Positions 39,865 to 49,088 of a stretch of 64,000 bases of DNA are shown here, in pieces. The position numbers were made by a program, and so were the translations under genes. Location: the NCBI GenBank assembly GCA_947167445.1, contig CAMVID010000009.1, positions 35,884 to 99,883 on the forward strand, read 5' to 3'. Source of the stretch: G11 sp947167445 (lineage in GTDB: Bacteria; Bacillota; Clostridia; Lachnospirales; Lachnospiraceae). A model generated the notes under the pieces. That model saw nothing but the letters and a program-made list of their open reading frames with translations, was not told the DNA's origin and did not search any database. The first letter of the stretch is position 1, and every line of letters starts with the position of its first letter.

Positions 39865-40759
39865 CCAACTTCTCCCTGTAGCCGGGAGCATTCTTCATAT
39901 CTAATTTATTAATGAACATTTCGTATTCCGCTTCAGAGATCTTCTCGCTGATGGTCTCCTCCACGTTCTCCTTGAAAGCAACACCAAATGCTATGGAAGG
40001 AGTAAGAATGCTGTCCTCAAATTTATCTGCCAGGTTACGAACAGTGGTTACATACTGCTCAGCCTCCAAAGGTTCAGGCATAGGAATAACGATGTTAAAA
40101 ACGTCGCCATCGCATCTTCCGATTACATATTCAGGCTTTGCTGCCTCAAGAAGGAAATCTGCAACAATCTTAATCAGTCTGTCGCTTTCGTCATCCCCGA
40201 AGTGGTCATAGTAGAACTTGCAATCATTAATATTAGCCTGAACTACTGCAACGGGAGCAATTCCCGCTCTGTCGATAACTTTAATTCTGGATTCGAAATA
40301 AGCCTTGGTGAAGGTTCCTGTAAGAACATCCAGTTTATCTCTGTCCTCTTCCCTTACACTCTCAACTCTTAGCCTGTGCTCCAGCTCGCCCTTATAAGAT
40401 GAAAGCTCCTTGGCAAGAAAACTCTTCTCGCCCCAGTTCTCCATCAGCGTAACCAGATTGTTTATTGCAGGAATGCTCTCTTCCACATCTCTGTCCATGT
40501 GAAGATGGGCCATGGTACGGTTTCTGAAGCGAACCCTTATACCCGGAACTTCCTCAGGATCTATAAAGTCCATATCCCAGTCCCCTACTTTAAGAGTACA
40601 TTCTCCATGTCTCTCAGTAAGAAACAGACCCACGTTATATCTGTTGTAGATATCACGCATCATGAACTCGATTACAGAAAGATCGTACAAATCCTTGAGG
40701 TGGTAACCCCTTATTGACTCCTTAATCTTGGCGTCAAAACTGTAGTTTCCGTAGCTCAT
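39848..40759 (-). CDS. degenerate GGDEF domain protein
   Basis: 303 residues, no membrane segment. The N-terminal half (about 1-120) is a putative sensor. The GGDEF domain (about 140-295) keeps DKLDVLTGTFTKAYFESRI and VVQANINDCKFYYDHFGDDESDRLI, but the active site reads RCDGDVFNI instead of RxGGDEF, so both catalytic glycines are changed. It probably does not make cyclic di-GMP and may act as a binding or regulatory protein. Its stop codon lies in a terminator hairpin. Confidence 0.82.
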   Translation of the reverse strand: MSYGNYSFDAKIKESIRGYHLKDLYDLSVIEFMMRDIYNRYNVGLFLTERHGECTLKVGDWDMDFIDPEEVPGIRVRFRNRTMAHLHMDRDVEESIPAINNLVTLMENWGEKSFLAKELSSYKGELEHRLRVESVREEDRDKLDVLTGTFTKAYFESRIKVIDRAGIAPVAVVQANINDCKFYYDHFGDDESDRLIKIVADFLLEAAKPEYVIGRCDGDVFNIVIPMPEPLEAEQYVTTVRNLADKFEDSILTPSIAFGVAFKENVEETISEKISEAEYEMFINKLDMKNAPGYREKLEKGLK

Positions 40760-40803
40760 TATTGTAATCCCCCGATTAAAAATATAGGTCTATTGTATCA
40801 TTC

Positions 40804-41448
40804 CTAGGCCCAATTTACAACCACAAGAGCAGTTCCGGAATCCACTGTAATATCTGATTTAACCCCTGTAAATTCGTTGCTTACACCAAGGGGAAAACCA
40901 TAGGTAAGTTCTGCATTATCAAGTCCGTACTTAAGTCCTTTTTCCGTAACTCCGGTAATCTTCGGATCCAGGGAAAACAAAGAAACATATCCCTCCATGG
41001 TCTCCTTAAAGGAAACGGATTCATCTCTCATAACGAAGGTCATGCCTTCGCCTTCCATGATGTATCCCTTAAGGTCTCTGTCCTTTAAATAAATGAGACT
41101 TTGAATATTTGCAATGGTATGCTCCAGCCTTCCGCCGCCGCAGCCGTACATATAAAAGGTCTCAAAACCCTTCTCTATTCCTATCTTAAGGGCTGCCATG
41201 GTGTCGGTGTCATCCTTTTCCGGATTGAGCCTCACAATCTTCCGGGGAAAGTTCTTCTCCAGGTCCGCAAGAGCCCCTTCAAAGGATTCTGTAATTGAGT
41301 CAAAATCACCCACAATCAAGTCAGGTTCAACTCCAAGGCTTTCACAGTACATTAAGCCTCCGTCAACTGCGATTACATAGTCTCCCTCAGAAATGGGAAT
41401 ACTTCCCACCGTCAAATCACCGGCGCAAATCAAAATACATTTACTCAT
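40804..41448 (-). CDS. thiN: thiamine pyrophosphokinase
   Basis: 214 residues, normal length. The fold shows CILICAGDLTV, YVIAVDGGLMYCESLGVEPDLIVGDFDSI with the conserved GDFDS metal site, and RLNPEKDDTDTMAALKIGIEKG (the DDTD motif), then YGCGGGRLEHTIANIQSL. It converts thiamine to thiamine diphosphate in the cytosol. Three bases separate it from the OCD-like gene, so it is the last gene of the long transporter operon or of a two-gene tail. Confidence 0.93.
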   Translation of the reverse strand: MSKCILICAGDLTVGSIPISEGDYVIAVDGGLMYCESLGVEPDLIVGDFDSITESFEGALADLEKNFPRKIVRLNPEKDDTDTMAALKIGIEKGFETFYMYGCGGGRLEHTIANIQSLIYLKDRDLKGYIMEGEGMTFVMRDESVSFKETMEGYVSLFSLDPKITGVTEKGLKYGLDNAELTYGFPLGVSNEFTGVKSDITVDSGTALVVVNWA

Positions 41449-41451
41449 TCG

Positions 41452-42540
41452 CTATAGACCCAAGCCCTTGCTTACTGTGCAGACGAAGTCCTGAACATTG
41501 GTAACAATACCCTTTGCTGAGAGGCTTCCTCTGTCAGAAAGCTTGTTAACAGTAAACTCTGAAATATCAACGCAGTAGAAATATACCTGTCTTACTGTTC
41601 CGTCCTTAAGAACTCTGTAGGAAGGAGTCATATTTCCCGTTGCGATGGTGTGAAGCATTGTAGCCATACAAATAACCGTTGTGGCATCTCTGACCTGGTC
41701 TCTCATTCTATCCTGCGCGGTATAAACATTTCCAAACACAGGAGGAAGAGGTCCGTCATCTCTGATAGAGCCTGCCAGAACGTAAGGCACATTCTTCTTT
41801 TCAAGGTTGTAGATAATTCCGTTATCTATTTTTTCCTGTTTAATAAACTCGGGGATACTTCCATAGTATCTTACCCTGTTTAATGTATCCAAATGATTGT
41901 AATGGCCCATGGGCTGACTCTTCTGGGTGTAGATATCCTGTCCCAGTGCAGTCTTCATATAAGCGCCCTCAAGATCGTGGGTTGCAAGAGCATTTCCTGC
42001 AAGAACCGCATCTACGTAGCCGGCCTCAATAAGCTTTGAGAAAGCATTTCTGGCATCATGGTCAAAAGCAAATGCAGGTCCCATAACCCAGACAATCTTA
42101 CCGTGCTCTCTGTCGTAGTTTAGGATGTCATAAAGTTCATCATAATCAATTGAGAATGCAGTCTCTCTTGATCTGTTCTGTCTGAAGGCAAATACATCAG
42201 ACTCTGATTTGGTCTCTCTGAATCCGGTTGAGTGCACATAGATGCCTTCGCTTCCGTCCTCAGTTCTTCCTTCTACAACAAGTTCACCCTCTTTAAGATT
42301 CCTGAACTCCTTAACAAGAATCTCACCCTTCTCATAAACTGCAACGCAGTCCATTCTGCTTTCTTTGGCAAGAAGCCACTCACCATTAACCTTAAAGTAC
42401 TCAGGGAAAATACTGAGTGCATGGTAGTTCATGGGTGCAACTCCATCCTTGGGAGCGGGTGTCAATTTAGCATCCTTTGATGAATCAAAACAAGGGTCGC
42501 TAAAATCGGGTGGATAATACTTTCTTAATTCCAGGCTCAT
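41452..42540 (-). CDS. TIGR00300/LOR-SDH-like protein, possible ornithine cyclodeaminase
   Basis: 362 residues. The N-terminal third (PPDFSDPCFDSSKDAKLTPAPKDGVAPMNYHAL) and KIVWVMGPAFAFDHDARNAFSKLIEAGYVDAVLAGNALATHDLEGA are typical of the TIGR00300 group, whose archaeal member and cyanobacterial AgrE relatives convert ornithine to proline. NAD binding is by the second half (VLAGSIRDDGPLPPV). The activity is inference from the family. It sits 26 bases after the second solute-binding protein gene and directly before thiN, an unexpected context. Confidence 0.7.
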   Translation of the reverse strand: MSLELRKYYPPDFSDPCFDSSKDAKLTPAPKDGVAPMNYHALSIFPEYFKVNGEWLLAKESRMDCVAVYEKGEILVKEFRNLKEGELVVEGRTEDGSEGIYVHSTGFRETKSESDVFAFRQNRSRETAFSIDYDELYDILNYDREHGKIVWVMGPAFAFDHDARNAFSKLIEAGYVDAVLAGNALATHDLEGAYMKTALGQDIYTQKSQPMGHYNHLDTLNRVRYYGSIPEFIKQEKIDNGIIYNLEKKNVPYVLAGSIRDDGPLPPVFGNVYTAQDRMRDQVRDATTVICMATMLHTIATGNMTPSYRVLKDGTVRQVYFYCVDISEFTVNKLSDRGSLSAKGIVTNVQDFVCTVSKGLGL

Positions 42541-42566
42541 TACAAATACAAGACCTCCGTGTAAAA

Positions 42567-45062
42567 CTAATTATTCTCGGAAAGATACATGCTTGCGCGG
42601 CTCTGGATAACCTCGCAAACATCAGCGGCACTCTTCTGTCCTGCATAGAATGCCTCAGTTTCTTCCGTGATAATTTTCACGATAGCGTCATCATATGCAT
42701 TAGTCAAGGTGCAATTTTTGAAGAATTCAATTAATTCGTTAACTTTTTCCTGAGAAAGGGGCTCAATTTTAATATCCTGATCGTTAATGTAGTAGGAATC
42801 ATCATAGTATTCCTTGCTACCATCCTCGTTCTCCCAGTAAGGTCTCTCGGTCGATTCCTTACCCATCTTCTCAAGGGCAGAAATCTTTACAGGGAAGTTC
42901 ATGGAAGTGGATTCTTGATATTCATCTGAAAGGAAGTACTTAAGGTATTCCCAACATCCTTCCTTTGCAGCCGAGGTGGAACTGATGGCATATCTCTCAT
43001 AGGCGTTGATTACGGCACCGTTACCCTCCTTAACAGGATATCCGATAAGGGTAATAGGCTCACCGAACTGACCCTGTTCTATCCTTGCAAAGCTTCTGAA
43101 ATCAGAAAGATACATATTGGTCAAAGCAGCTTTGTTCTCTCTGAATGCATTCTCCATTGTCATCCAGTAGTCATCATCGTCGTAGTTGATTTCCTTGGGG
43201 AAATACTTTGTTGTCATCTCAAGGAGATTTGCAAAATCCCCATCATCGAAGTTGCAGGTTCCATTCTTGAAATCCACATAGTTTCCGATTGCGGAATAGA
43301 GGATATTGTAAAGGAATGATGACTGTGTCTCTCCGTTTATAAGTGCGCAGTCTTCGGGAAGGGACTCGGCATATTTTACAAACTGTTCCATTGTCCAGCC
43401 GGGCTCGGTTCCCAGATCCTTTGTCTTACCTGCAAGGGTCTGAATAGAGAAGTTGGGTACAACACAGTAAATCTTACCCTCTTCTCCGAAAGCCTCGAAG
43501 ATATTCATGAGATAATCATCCTTGTTAAAATCAGGATCATTCTCCATATATGTATCAAGGTTCTCTATAAGTCCCTTGTTTATATAACTGTCAAATGGAA
43601 CACTGGGGTTAACCACTACAATATCCGGCATGTTTCCGGAAACAATATCGTTGTTAAGCTTTGTATAAACTATCTCAAAGTCGTCTGCTGTAGCAAACTG
43701 TGAGTAATCCTTAAACTGAATTCTGTACTTGTCGCTGGTTTTGTTAAATTCAATTGCACGTTTCTTAACGTTGTTATCAATATAGATTCCACCGATAACG
43801 ATTGCTGCCTTCTCAACCACATCAGCAGGATCTACCTTTGTAAGCACACCTGCTCTGGGCTCCCAGTTTTCAAGGTCGCTGTAAGCGGCAATAACAGTCT
43901 TGTCATCAATAAGGACTGCAGTGTTGAATCCGCCACAGGCAACGTCAGAGTCAACCAGGTCAAGAAGTTCTACAGGCTCAGCATCACCAAAGTTATAGGT
44001 GTAAAGTTCAGTCTGGTTAAATGTGAGAAGCAGGTCATAGTTCTGACCTCCCGGTAATGTGCTGTATCTGTAGAAAGACTCCGGAAGAGTAACCTCATTG
44101 CCGACTTTTCCTGCGTTAATATCTATCTCATAGCAGCTCTGCTTGGTATAATCCTCGTTCCAAACAAGGATATAAGGTTTTGATCTTCCATAAATAATGC
44201 TGTAGTCCTGATATTCTGAAAGGTCAACTTCCTTTAAGGGAGAACCGTCCTCAGCGCTGAAAGTCACAATTTTCTGATCTTCACCGATGACAATCTTACC
44301 GTCATCTGTCAAATTCACTCCACTGTTATAGTAGTAATCCGCATCTCCGTCCTTGGTGGAATCATAGGTGCAGGCATTCCACTTTTGTGTTCCGCTTCTG
44401 TCCCAGCAATAAATATATGTTTTGTTCTCGCTTACGTACTCGTCACCATAGATTTCATGGTTATAGGTTACTGCTGCGTAGAGGTTTCCATCCTTGTCAA
44501 AGCTTCCTGTGCCGATGCTTGCATAGGTATACTCACCCTCAGCATCGCCATATTCGACATCCTCTTCTACAGGGAATACTTCAGTTGCAGCTGCTCCTTC
44601 GGCCGAGACCTTCTCCTCAGCCTCAGCCTCATTATCACCTTCAGTGACATCTTCTGTGGCATCTTCTGTTACAGCCACTGCTTCGCCTTCTTCATTGAAG
44701 ATATGCATATCGCCACCGTCTGTGGACTTTGATATCTCATCCTCGAATCCTGTAAGGATTTCAGCCTCTGTAACCTCTTTGGTCTTAATGTTATAGGTAA
44801 CAATCTTATTGATTTCGTTGCCTGTCTCTTCGCTCCAGGAGTGGGTCTGGAAAAACACCTCATCTCCGTTGGCGCTCATGGCGTTAACATATCCGTTTCC
44901 GAAATCAATATCAAACTCTTCAAGTTTAAATACATGGTCCTTGTCAAGTTTGGAAGCTACGGTCTTGCCGCCTCCGAGTCCGCCCTTACCGCATCCGGCC
45001 AATGCAAGGGTTCCCAAAACCATTACAGTTGCTACGATTAAACTGACTATTCTTTTTTTCAT
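42567..45062 (-). CDS. extracellular solute-binding lipoprotein with extra N-terminal domain
   Basis: 831 residues, about twice a usual type 1 solute-binding protein. The lipobox LAGC is at Cys 24. Residues about 35-400 are a beta-rich domain with repeated segments such as EINKIVTYNIKTKEVTEAEI, IVTFSAEDGSPLKEVDLSEY and YDLLLTFNQTELYTYNFGD, suggesting a propeller. The binding domain (about 415-831) has IEFNKTSDKYRIQFKDYS, IVSGNMPDIVVVNPSVPFDSYINKGLIENLDTYM and ALTNMYLSDFRSF, as in sugar-binding ABC components. The start overlaps the MacB-like gene by four bases. It is the second of two such proteins in the operon. Confidence 0.85.
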   Translation of the reverse strand: MKKRIVSLIVATVMVLGTLALAGCGKGGLGGGKTVASKLDKDHVFKLEEFDIDFGNGYVNAMSANGDEVFFQTHSWSEETGNEINKIVTYNIKTKEVTEAEILTGFEDEISKSTDGGDMHIFNEEGEAVAVTEDATEDVTEGDNEAEAEEKVSAEGAAATEVFPVEEDVEYGDAEGEYTYASIGTGSFDKDGNLYAAVTYNHEIYGDEYVSENKTYIYCWDRSGTQKWNACTYDSTKDGDADYYYNSGVNLTDDGKIVIGEDQKIVTFSAEDGSPLKEVDLSEYQDYSIIYGRSKPYILVWNEDYTKQSCYEIDINAGKVGNEVTLPESFYRYSTLPGGQNYDLLLTFNQTELYTYNFGDAEPVELLDLVDSDVACGGFNTAVLIDDKTVIAAYSDLENWEPRAGVLTKVDPADVVEKAAIVIGGIYIDNNVKKRAIEFNKTSDKYRIQFKDYSQFATADDFEIVYTKLNNDIVSGNMPDIVVVNPSVPFDSYINKGLIENLDTYMENDPDFNKDDYLMNIFEAFGEEGKIYCVVPNFSIQTLAGKTKDLGTEPGWTMEQFVKYAESLPEDCALINGETQSSFLYNILYSAIGNYVDFKNGTCNFDDGDFANLLEMTTKYFPKEINYDDDDYWMTMENAFRENKAALTNMYLSDFRSFARIEQGQFGEPITLIGYPVKEGNGAVINAYERYAISSTSAAKEGCWEYLKYFLSDEYQESTSMNFPVKISALEKMGKESTERPYWENEDGSKEYYDDSYYINDQDIKIEPLSQEKVNELIEFFKNCTLTNAYDDAIVKIITEETEAFYAGQKSAADVCEVIQSRASMYLSENN

Positions 45063-46177
45063 AATTCCTCGTCTCTCCTACCTAATTTCTGAAACCACTT
45101 TTTGATATCTTTACGATCTTTGTATCTGAGTTCCTCTATCTTATCTGAAAGCCTCTGCTTGTACTTATCCCAAGGAAGGCTTCTAAGCCACATAACAAGG
45201 AAAACAATGGCTACAACTGCCGCATACAGATATAAAACAAGTCTTATCAAGAGGAACAAAGCCAAAATATCCTCATACCCTCTTGCCACATTTTCCCAAT
45301 AAGGAAAAATAATGCCATTCATGCTCATGGAACGCTTTCCGAAGCCTCCGATAACCTTTAAGAGGCTTAAGAACTTAAATCTTGCGGCATTCTCAATCAT
45401 GAAGTACTTGTTTTCCGTTCCCTTAAAGTTGTCGGTAAGCATCTTGTATCCGAAACCGTCAACCACATTGGGAAGGATAATCTCATAACTGTCAACGCCC
45501 TTCTCGGTAGCTTCTTCGCCACCTGTCAGGGTATTAAACATACTGTAAGAAATATACGCGGTAGGTACGTTATTTCCCGCAGCGTTATTCAACTTATTGT
45601 CAGGGCGATCATAAACGCCCGTAACCATTAACGGAATATCATTAACCCAAACCTGCCTGCCTGTAATATCATCAGAACCAAATAACTGCCATGCCAAATC
45701 CCTGTCAAGAAGGATGTAGTCCTGCATCAGGCTTTCGCTTGAGAAATAACTGCCGTTTACAAGTTTAAGAGGATGAAACTGGAAAAAATCTCCGCCCACT
45801 CCGTAGGTCCTGGCGTTGGCCTTGCCTGCCTCACCTACGTAATCAAGCTCTCCTCTTACGCTGTATGCGTCAATCCACTGTCTTGCATTTGCATTTTCGG
45901 ACTCGCTGACAACAGATGCCTCTGTCAACTTCTTCTCAATAGTATTTTCAAATTCACGAACGTTGTAGTAGGTGAATCCATAAGTACTGTCGAAGAAAAT
46001 AGTTGCCTGAGTGCATTCTGAAATGTTGCCCCAGCGCTTCCACGCCATCTGCTCATCTAAAGAATTGATCTTTGAAGAACAGATTCCCTTTATGATAAAG
46101 GCTATCACCAGGGCCAAAACGGCAGTCCCGGCGATAATAAGCCTCTTTAAGCCAATTCTTCTAATAATACTTTTCAA
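45059..46177 (-). CDS. MacB-like extracellular core protein with two membrane segments
   Basis: 372 residues. A membrane segment at about 12-32, a long extracellular region (about 33-295) with TYGFTYYNVREFENTIEKKL, FHPLKLVNGSYFSSESLMQDYILLDRDLAWQLFGSDDITGRQVWVND, the MacB periplasmic core pattern, and one more membrane segment (about 308-332). The last three helices and the FtsX cytoplasmic motif of a full permease are absent. It cannot be a permease by itself. It is co-transcribed with an HlyD-type adaptor and MalF/MalG permeases and is coupled to the second binding protein gene by ATGA. Confidence 0.75.
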   Translation of the reverse strand: MKSIIRRIGLKRLIIAGTAVLALVIAFIIKGICSSKINSLDEQMAWKRWGNISECTQATIFFDSTYGFTYYNVREFENTIEKKLTEASVVSESENANARQWIDAYSVRGELDYVGEAGKANARTYGVGGDFFQFHPLKLVNGSYFSSESLMQDYILLDRDLAWQLFGSDDITGRQVWVNDIPLMVTGVYDRPDNKLNNAAGNNVPTAYISYSMFNTLTGGEEATEKGVDSYEIILPNVVDGFGYKMLTDNFKGTENKYFMIENAARFKFLSLLKVIGGFGKRSMSMNGIIFPYWENVARGYEDILALFLLIRLVLYLYAAVVAIVFLVMWLRSLPWDKYKQRLSDKIEELRYKDRKDIKKWFQKLGRRDEEL

Positions 46178-46193
46178 GGTAATCCCTTCCCGA

Positions 46194-48140
46194 CTAGTCT
46201 TGCAGTCTTACCTGTTTGCCTGCCTCCACCGGCTTGTTTGCTGCAGTAATTACATACTGCCAGCTGTCGATGGGCGCAGAAATTGCTGTAGAGGTATCAT
46301 CCTCTGCCAAAACCTCTATATCTACTCTGCTTGCATAATATCTGTTTCCGATAGGTGAACTCTTAGACTCAACAATAAGGATGAACTTACCGTTATTATC
46401 GGATCTGATGGCACTGTTAGGAACGATCATGTCATAGCCCTGAGACTTTGAACCTACAGAAATACTTAATTCCTGACCTGCTGAAACATCACCGCTTACA
46501 TCAAACACCAAAAGTTTGCTCTTTCCGGGGTTTGCAGGGTCATTCTGAATCTTCTTAAGTTCTACGGTAATATCGTTGTAATACCAGGAGTTCTGTACTT
46601 CGGCAATGGAACCTACACTTACTTTCTTAGCCTGCTCCGCAGTAACGGGAACGCTAAGTGTAAAGCCCTTGTTCTCAGGCTGAATTGTAACAACTGTTGC
46701 ATTGGCCTCAGCCTTGCCGCCTGATACAACATTTACATCAACGATGGTACCTGCAATGGGTGCGTCGATTGTTGCGCCGATTGCATTATCAAGAAGCTTC
46801 TGAAGTTCTTCCTGCTTCTCCTTTAAAACTCTTGCGGTGCTGTTTAACTCAATCTCACCGGGAATGTCCTTTAAGAGCTGATCAAGGTCTGCCTGAGCTT
46901 TCTTAATCTCAGCTTCTATCTGTGCAATTTTATTATCTAAATCAGCACCTGTTAATCCAGCATTAGCCTGAATTGCAATAAGATTGTCGTACTCAGCCTT
47001 CGCTTTGTCATATTCTGATACTGCGCTATTATATGCTGACTGAGCATTATTATATGTGTTCTGGGAAGCTGACGCATTTGCAAAGCTTGCTGATGCACTT
47101 CTGGCATCAGCCAACAATTTTAAAGTATCATTGTATGCTGCATCAGCTGCTGCACTAGCAATCTCATCAGCGTAATAGCCTGTTGCATCAGTACCACTAA
47201 CATCCGATGCGGGATGTCCCTGCACTGTCGATTTAAGATTTTCTATGTCAGCTTCAGATGACGAGCCTGTGATGGCTGTTCTGTTCGGCATCTCCGTACT
47301 TAACCAATTGCTAAATACCGTATTGTCTGAAGTTTCTCTCCTCTTTTGAAGAGCCTTTTCTATATCGTCAAGGTAAGCTGTGGTATCTGCAAGTGTACTT
47401 GCCGCTGCATTTCTGGCTGCTTCCTTACTGGTAAGCTGTGCCTCGTAATAAGTAACCGCTGCATCAGCATCCGCCTTAGAACCATAGTTTCCAGAAGGCG
47501 CCTGATCCTTGGCATCAGCCATGGTTTGCTTGGCCGCATCTTTTTTCGCTGAAGCAGAACTCATAGCTGCGCTGGCGCTTTCAATCTTAACTTTAAGAAC
47601 CTCCAAATCATATGAACCATTTCGTTTCTGCTGGTTCAATGCTTCGAGCTGAGCTTCCAAAGATTTTACCTTGTCGTTGCCCGCCTTAATCTTTGCTCTA
47701 TAACCATCCGTTGAGTCTTCTCTTCCCGCAACCGCATCATAGTAAACGAAATCGGAGATGCCGCCGTCAAGAAGCGCCTTCTTATAATCCACCTGAAGTT
47801 TCTCAAGTTCTTCCTTGGCTGTCTTTAACTCATCACTCTCTTTGTCCTTAAGGTGAATCATTACCTGGTCCTTTTCAACCTTGTCACCCTTCTTGACTTC
47901 GATGCTCTGAATATCTCTGGTTTCAGGAATCTGTACGTTATATAAATCAGCGGATTCAATCTTTCCGCTTCCTCTTACCTTCGCCGAAATCTGTCCACTG
48001 TTAATGTACTGGGCAGTAACAATGGGCAATGAATAATTCATAATGGTTTGTGAGAAGAAGGTGAGCACAAGCATTACCGAAAGGAAAATGATTGCAGCTG
48101 TTTTGACCCATTCTCTCTTGTTTTTTGATTTCTCAGACAT
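46194..48140 (-). CDS. HlyD/MacA-type adaptor protein
   Basis: 648 residues. A membrane anchor (about 12-32), first lipoyl half (ISAKVRGSGKIESADLYNVQIPETRDIQSIEVKKGDKVEK), a very long Ala-rich coiled-coil (about 100-445), second lipoyl half (IGATIDAPIAGTIVDVNVVSGGKAEANATVVTI) and barrel domain. Such adaptors normally belong to exporters. Here it lies between MalG-type permease and MacB-like core genes, with no exporter ATPase, so its task is unclear. The preceding permease stop is 15 bases upstream. Confidence 0.85.
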   Translation of the reverse strand: MSEKSKNKREWVKTAAIIFLSVMLVLTFFSQTIMNYSLPIVTAQYINSGQISAKVRGSGKIESADLYNVQIPETRDIQSIEVKKGDKVEKDQVMIHLKDKESDELKTAKEELEKLQVDYKKALLDGGISDFVYYDAVAGREDSTDGYRAKIKAGNDKVKSLEAQLEALNQQKRNGSYDLEVLKVKIESASAAMSSASAKKDAAKQTMADAKDQAPSGNYGSKADADAAVTYYEAQLTSKEAARNAAASTLADTTAYLDDIEKALQKRRETSDNTVFSNWLSTEMPNRTAITGSSSEADIENLKSTVQGHPASDVSGTDATGYYADEIASAAADAAYNDTLKLLADARSASASFANASASQNTYNNAQSAYNSAVSEYDKAKAEYDNLIAIQANAGLTGADLDNKIAQIEAEIKKAQADLDQLLKDIPGEIELNSTARVLKEKQEELQKLLDNAIGATIDAPIAGTIVDVNVVSGGKAEANATVVTIQPENKGFTLSVPVTAEQAKKVSVGSIAEVQNSWYYNDITVELKKIQNDPANPGKSKLLVFDVSGDVSAGQELSISVGSKSQGYDMIVPNSAIRSDNNGKFILIVESKSSPIGNRYYASRVDIEVLAEDDTSTAISAPIDSWQYVITAANKPVEAGKQVRLQD

Positions 48141-48155
48141 TTCTTAATTACCTCT

Positions 48156-49088
48156 CTACCCCTTAATACCACTCTGGAATGTAATACCTTCTACCAGGTA
48201 ATCCTCTCCATAAAGGAAAATCAATAAACTTGGTATCATGTAAATTGTTGCCACCGCAAAGGCCAGTCCTATCTCTCCCGAGTTAATCTTCGAAAGGAAC
48301 ACCGACAAGGGATGCATGGCTTCATCGCTAAGAAGAATAATCGGTTGTTCAACCATATTCCAATAGTCTATAAAAATGAGAATTGCCACGGAGCAAAGAG
48401 CTCCCTTGCAAAGAGGTGCGCAGATTTTACTGAAAATCTGCCACTCTCCCGCTCCGTCAATCTTGGCTGCTTCAATGAAGGAGGAGGGGATTTTTCTCAT
48501 GTTTTTCGTAAGTAAATACACCGCAAAGGGTGAGAATATACCCGGGAGCCAGATGGCCCACCTGGTATCGATTATTCCTAACCAGTTGGACACCAGAAAG
48601 TTCGGTACAAGAGTAACCTGGTAAGGCATCAAAGTAAGGATAATGTAACCGAAGAATATTATCTCCCTTATCCTTCCCCTGTATCTGGTAAAACCGTAGG
48701 CCGCTAATAATGCAACAAACAGCTGGAATCCCACAATCGGAACAACCAGAATGACCGAATTCCAAAACTTGAAAAGGTAATCGGGACTCTTAAACAGAAC
48801 CGTCAGATACTGGCTTCCGCTGACCATGTCAGGGATAAATTTAAGGTTAACTTTTTCGGATATAAACACCCTTCCGCCCTTCTCACTTCTGGCAAATACA
48901 GAGCCATAGTTTGAAGATATCTCACTGGCACTCATAAAGGAATTGGTGACGGTAAGAATAATGGGTGTCAGAAACATGATGGCAAACATTGCCGCAATAA
49001 TAACACAGATGCTGATGTTTATTCCATGTATTATTTTCTTTCTTTTCTTTCTGGCTTTTAAAGGATCGTACTTAGAAGGAGTATTCAT
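48156..49088 (-). CDS. carbohydrate ABC transporter permease, MalG type
   Basis: 310 residues with six membrane segments. An N-terminal basic stretch precedes the first helix (ICVIIAAMFAIMFLTPIILTV). The binding-protein-dependent permease loop EAA motif is IPSSFIEAAKIDGAGEWQIFSKICAPLCKGAL (about 205-235), which contacts the ATPase. Homologous to MalG/UgpE. Its start overlaps the MalF-type gene by four bases. The longer extracytoplasmic loop (about 62-95) is unlike short-loop MalG. No ATPase is encoded in the operon. Confidence 0.92.
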   Translation of the reverse strand: MNTPSKYDPLKARKKRKKIIHGINISICVIIAAMFAIMFLTPIILTVTNSFMSASEISSNYGSVFARSEKGGRVFISEKVNLKFIPDMVSGSQYLTVLFKSPDYLFKFWNSVILVVPIVGFQLFVALLAAYGFTRYRGRIREIIFFGYIILTLMPYQVTLVPNFLVSNWLGIIDTRWAIWLPGIFSPFAVYLLTKNMRKIPSSFIEAAKIDGAGEWQIFSKICAPLCKGALCSVAILIFIDYWNMVEQPIILLSDEAMHPLSVFLSKINSGEIGLAFAVATIYMIPSLLIFLYGEDYLVEGITFQSGIKG

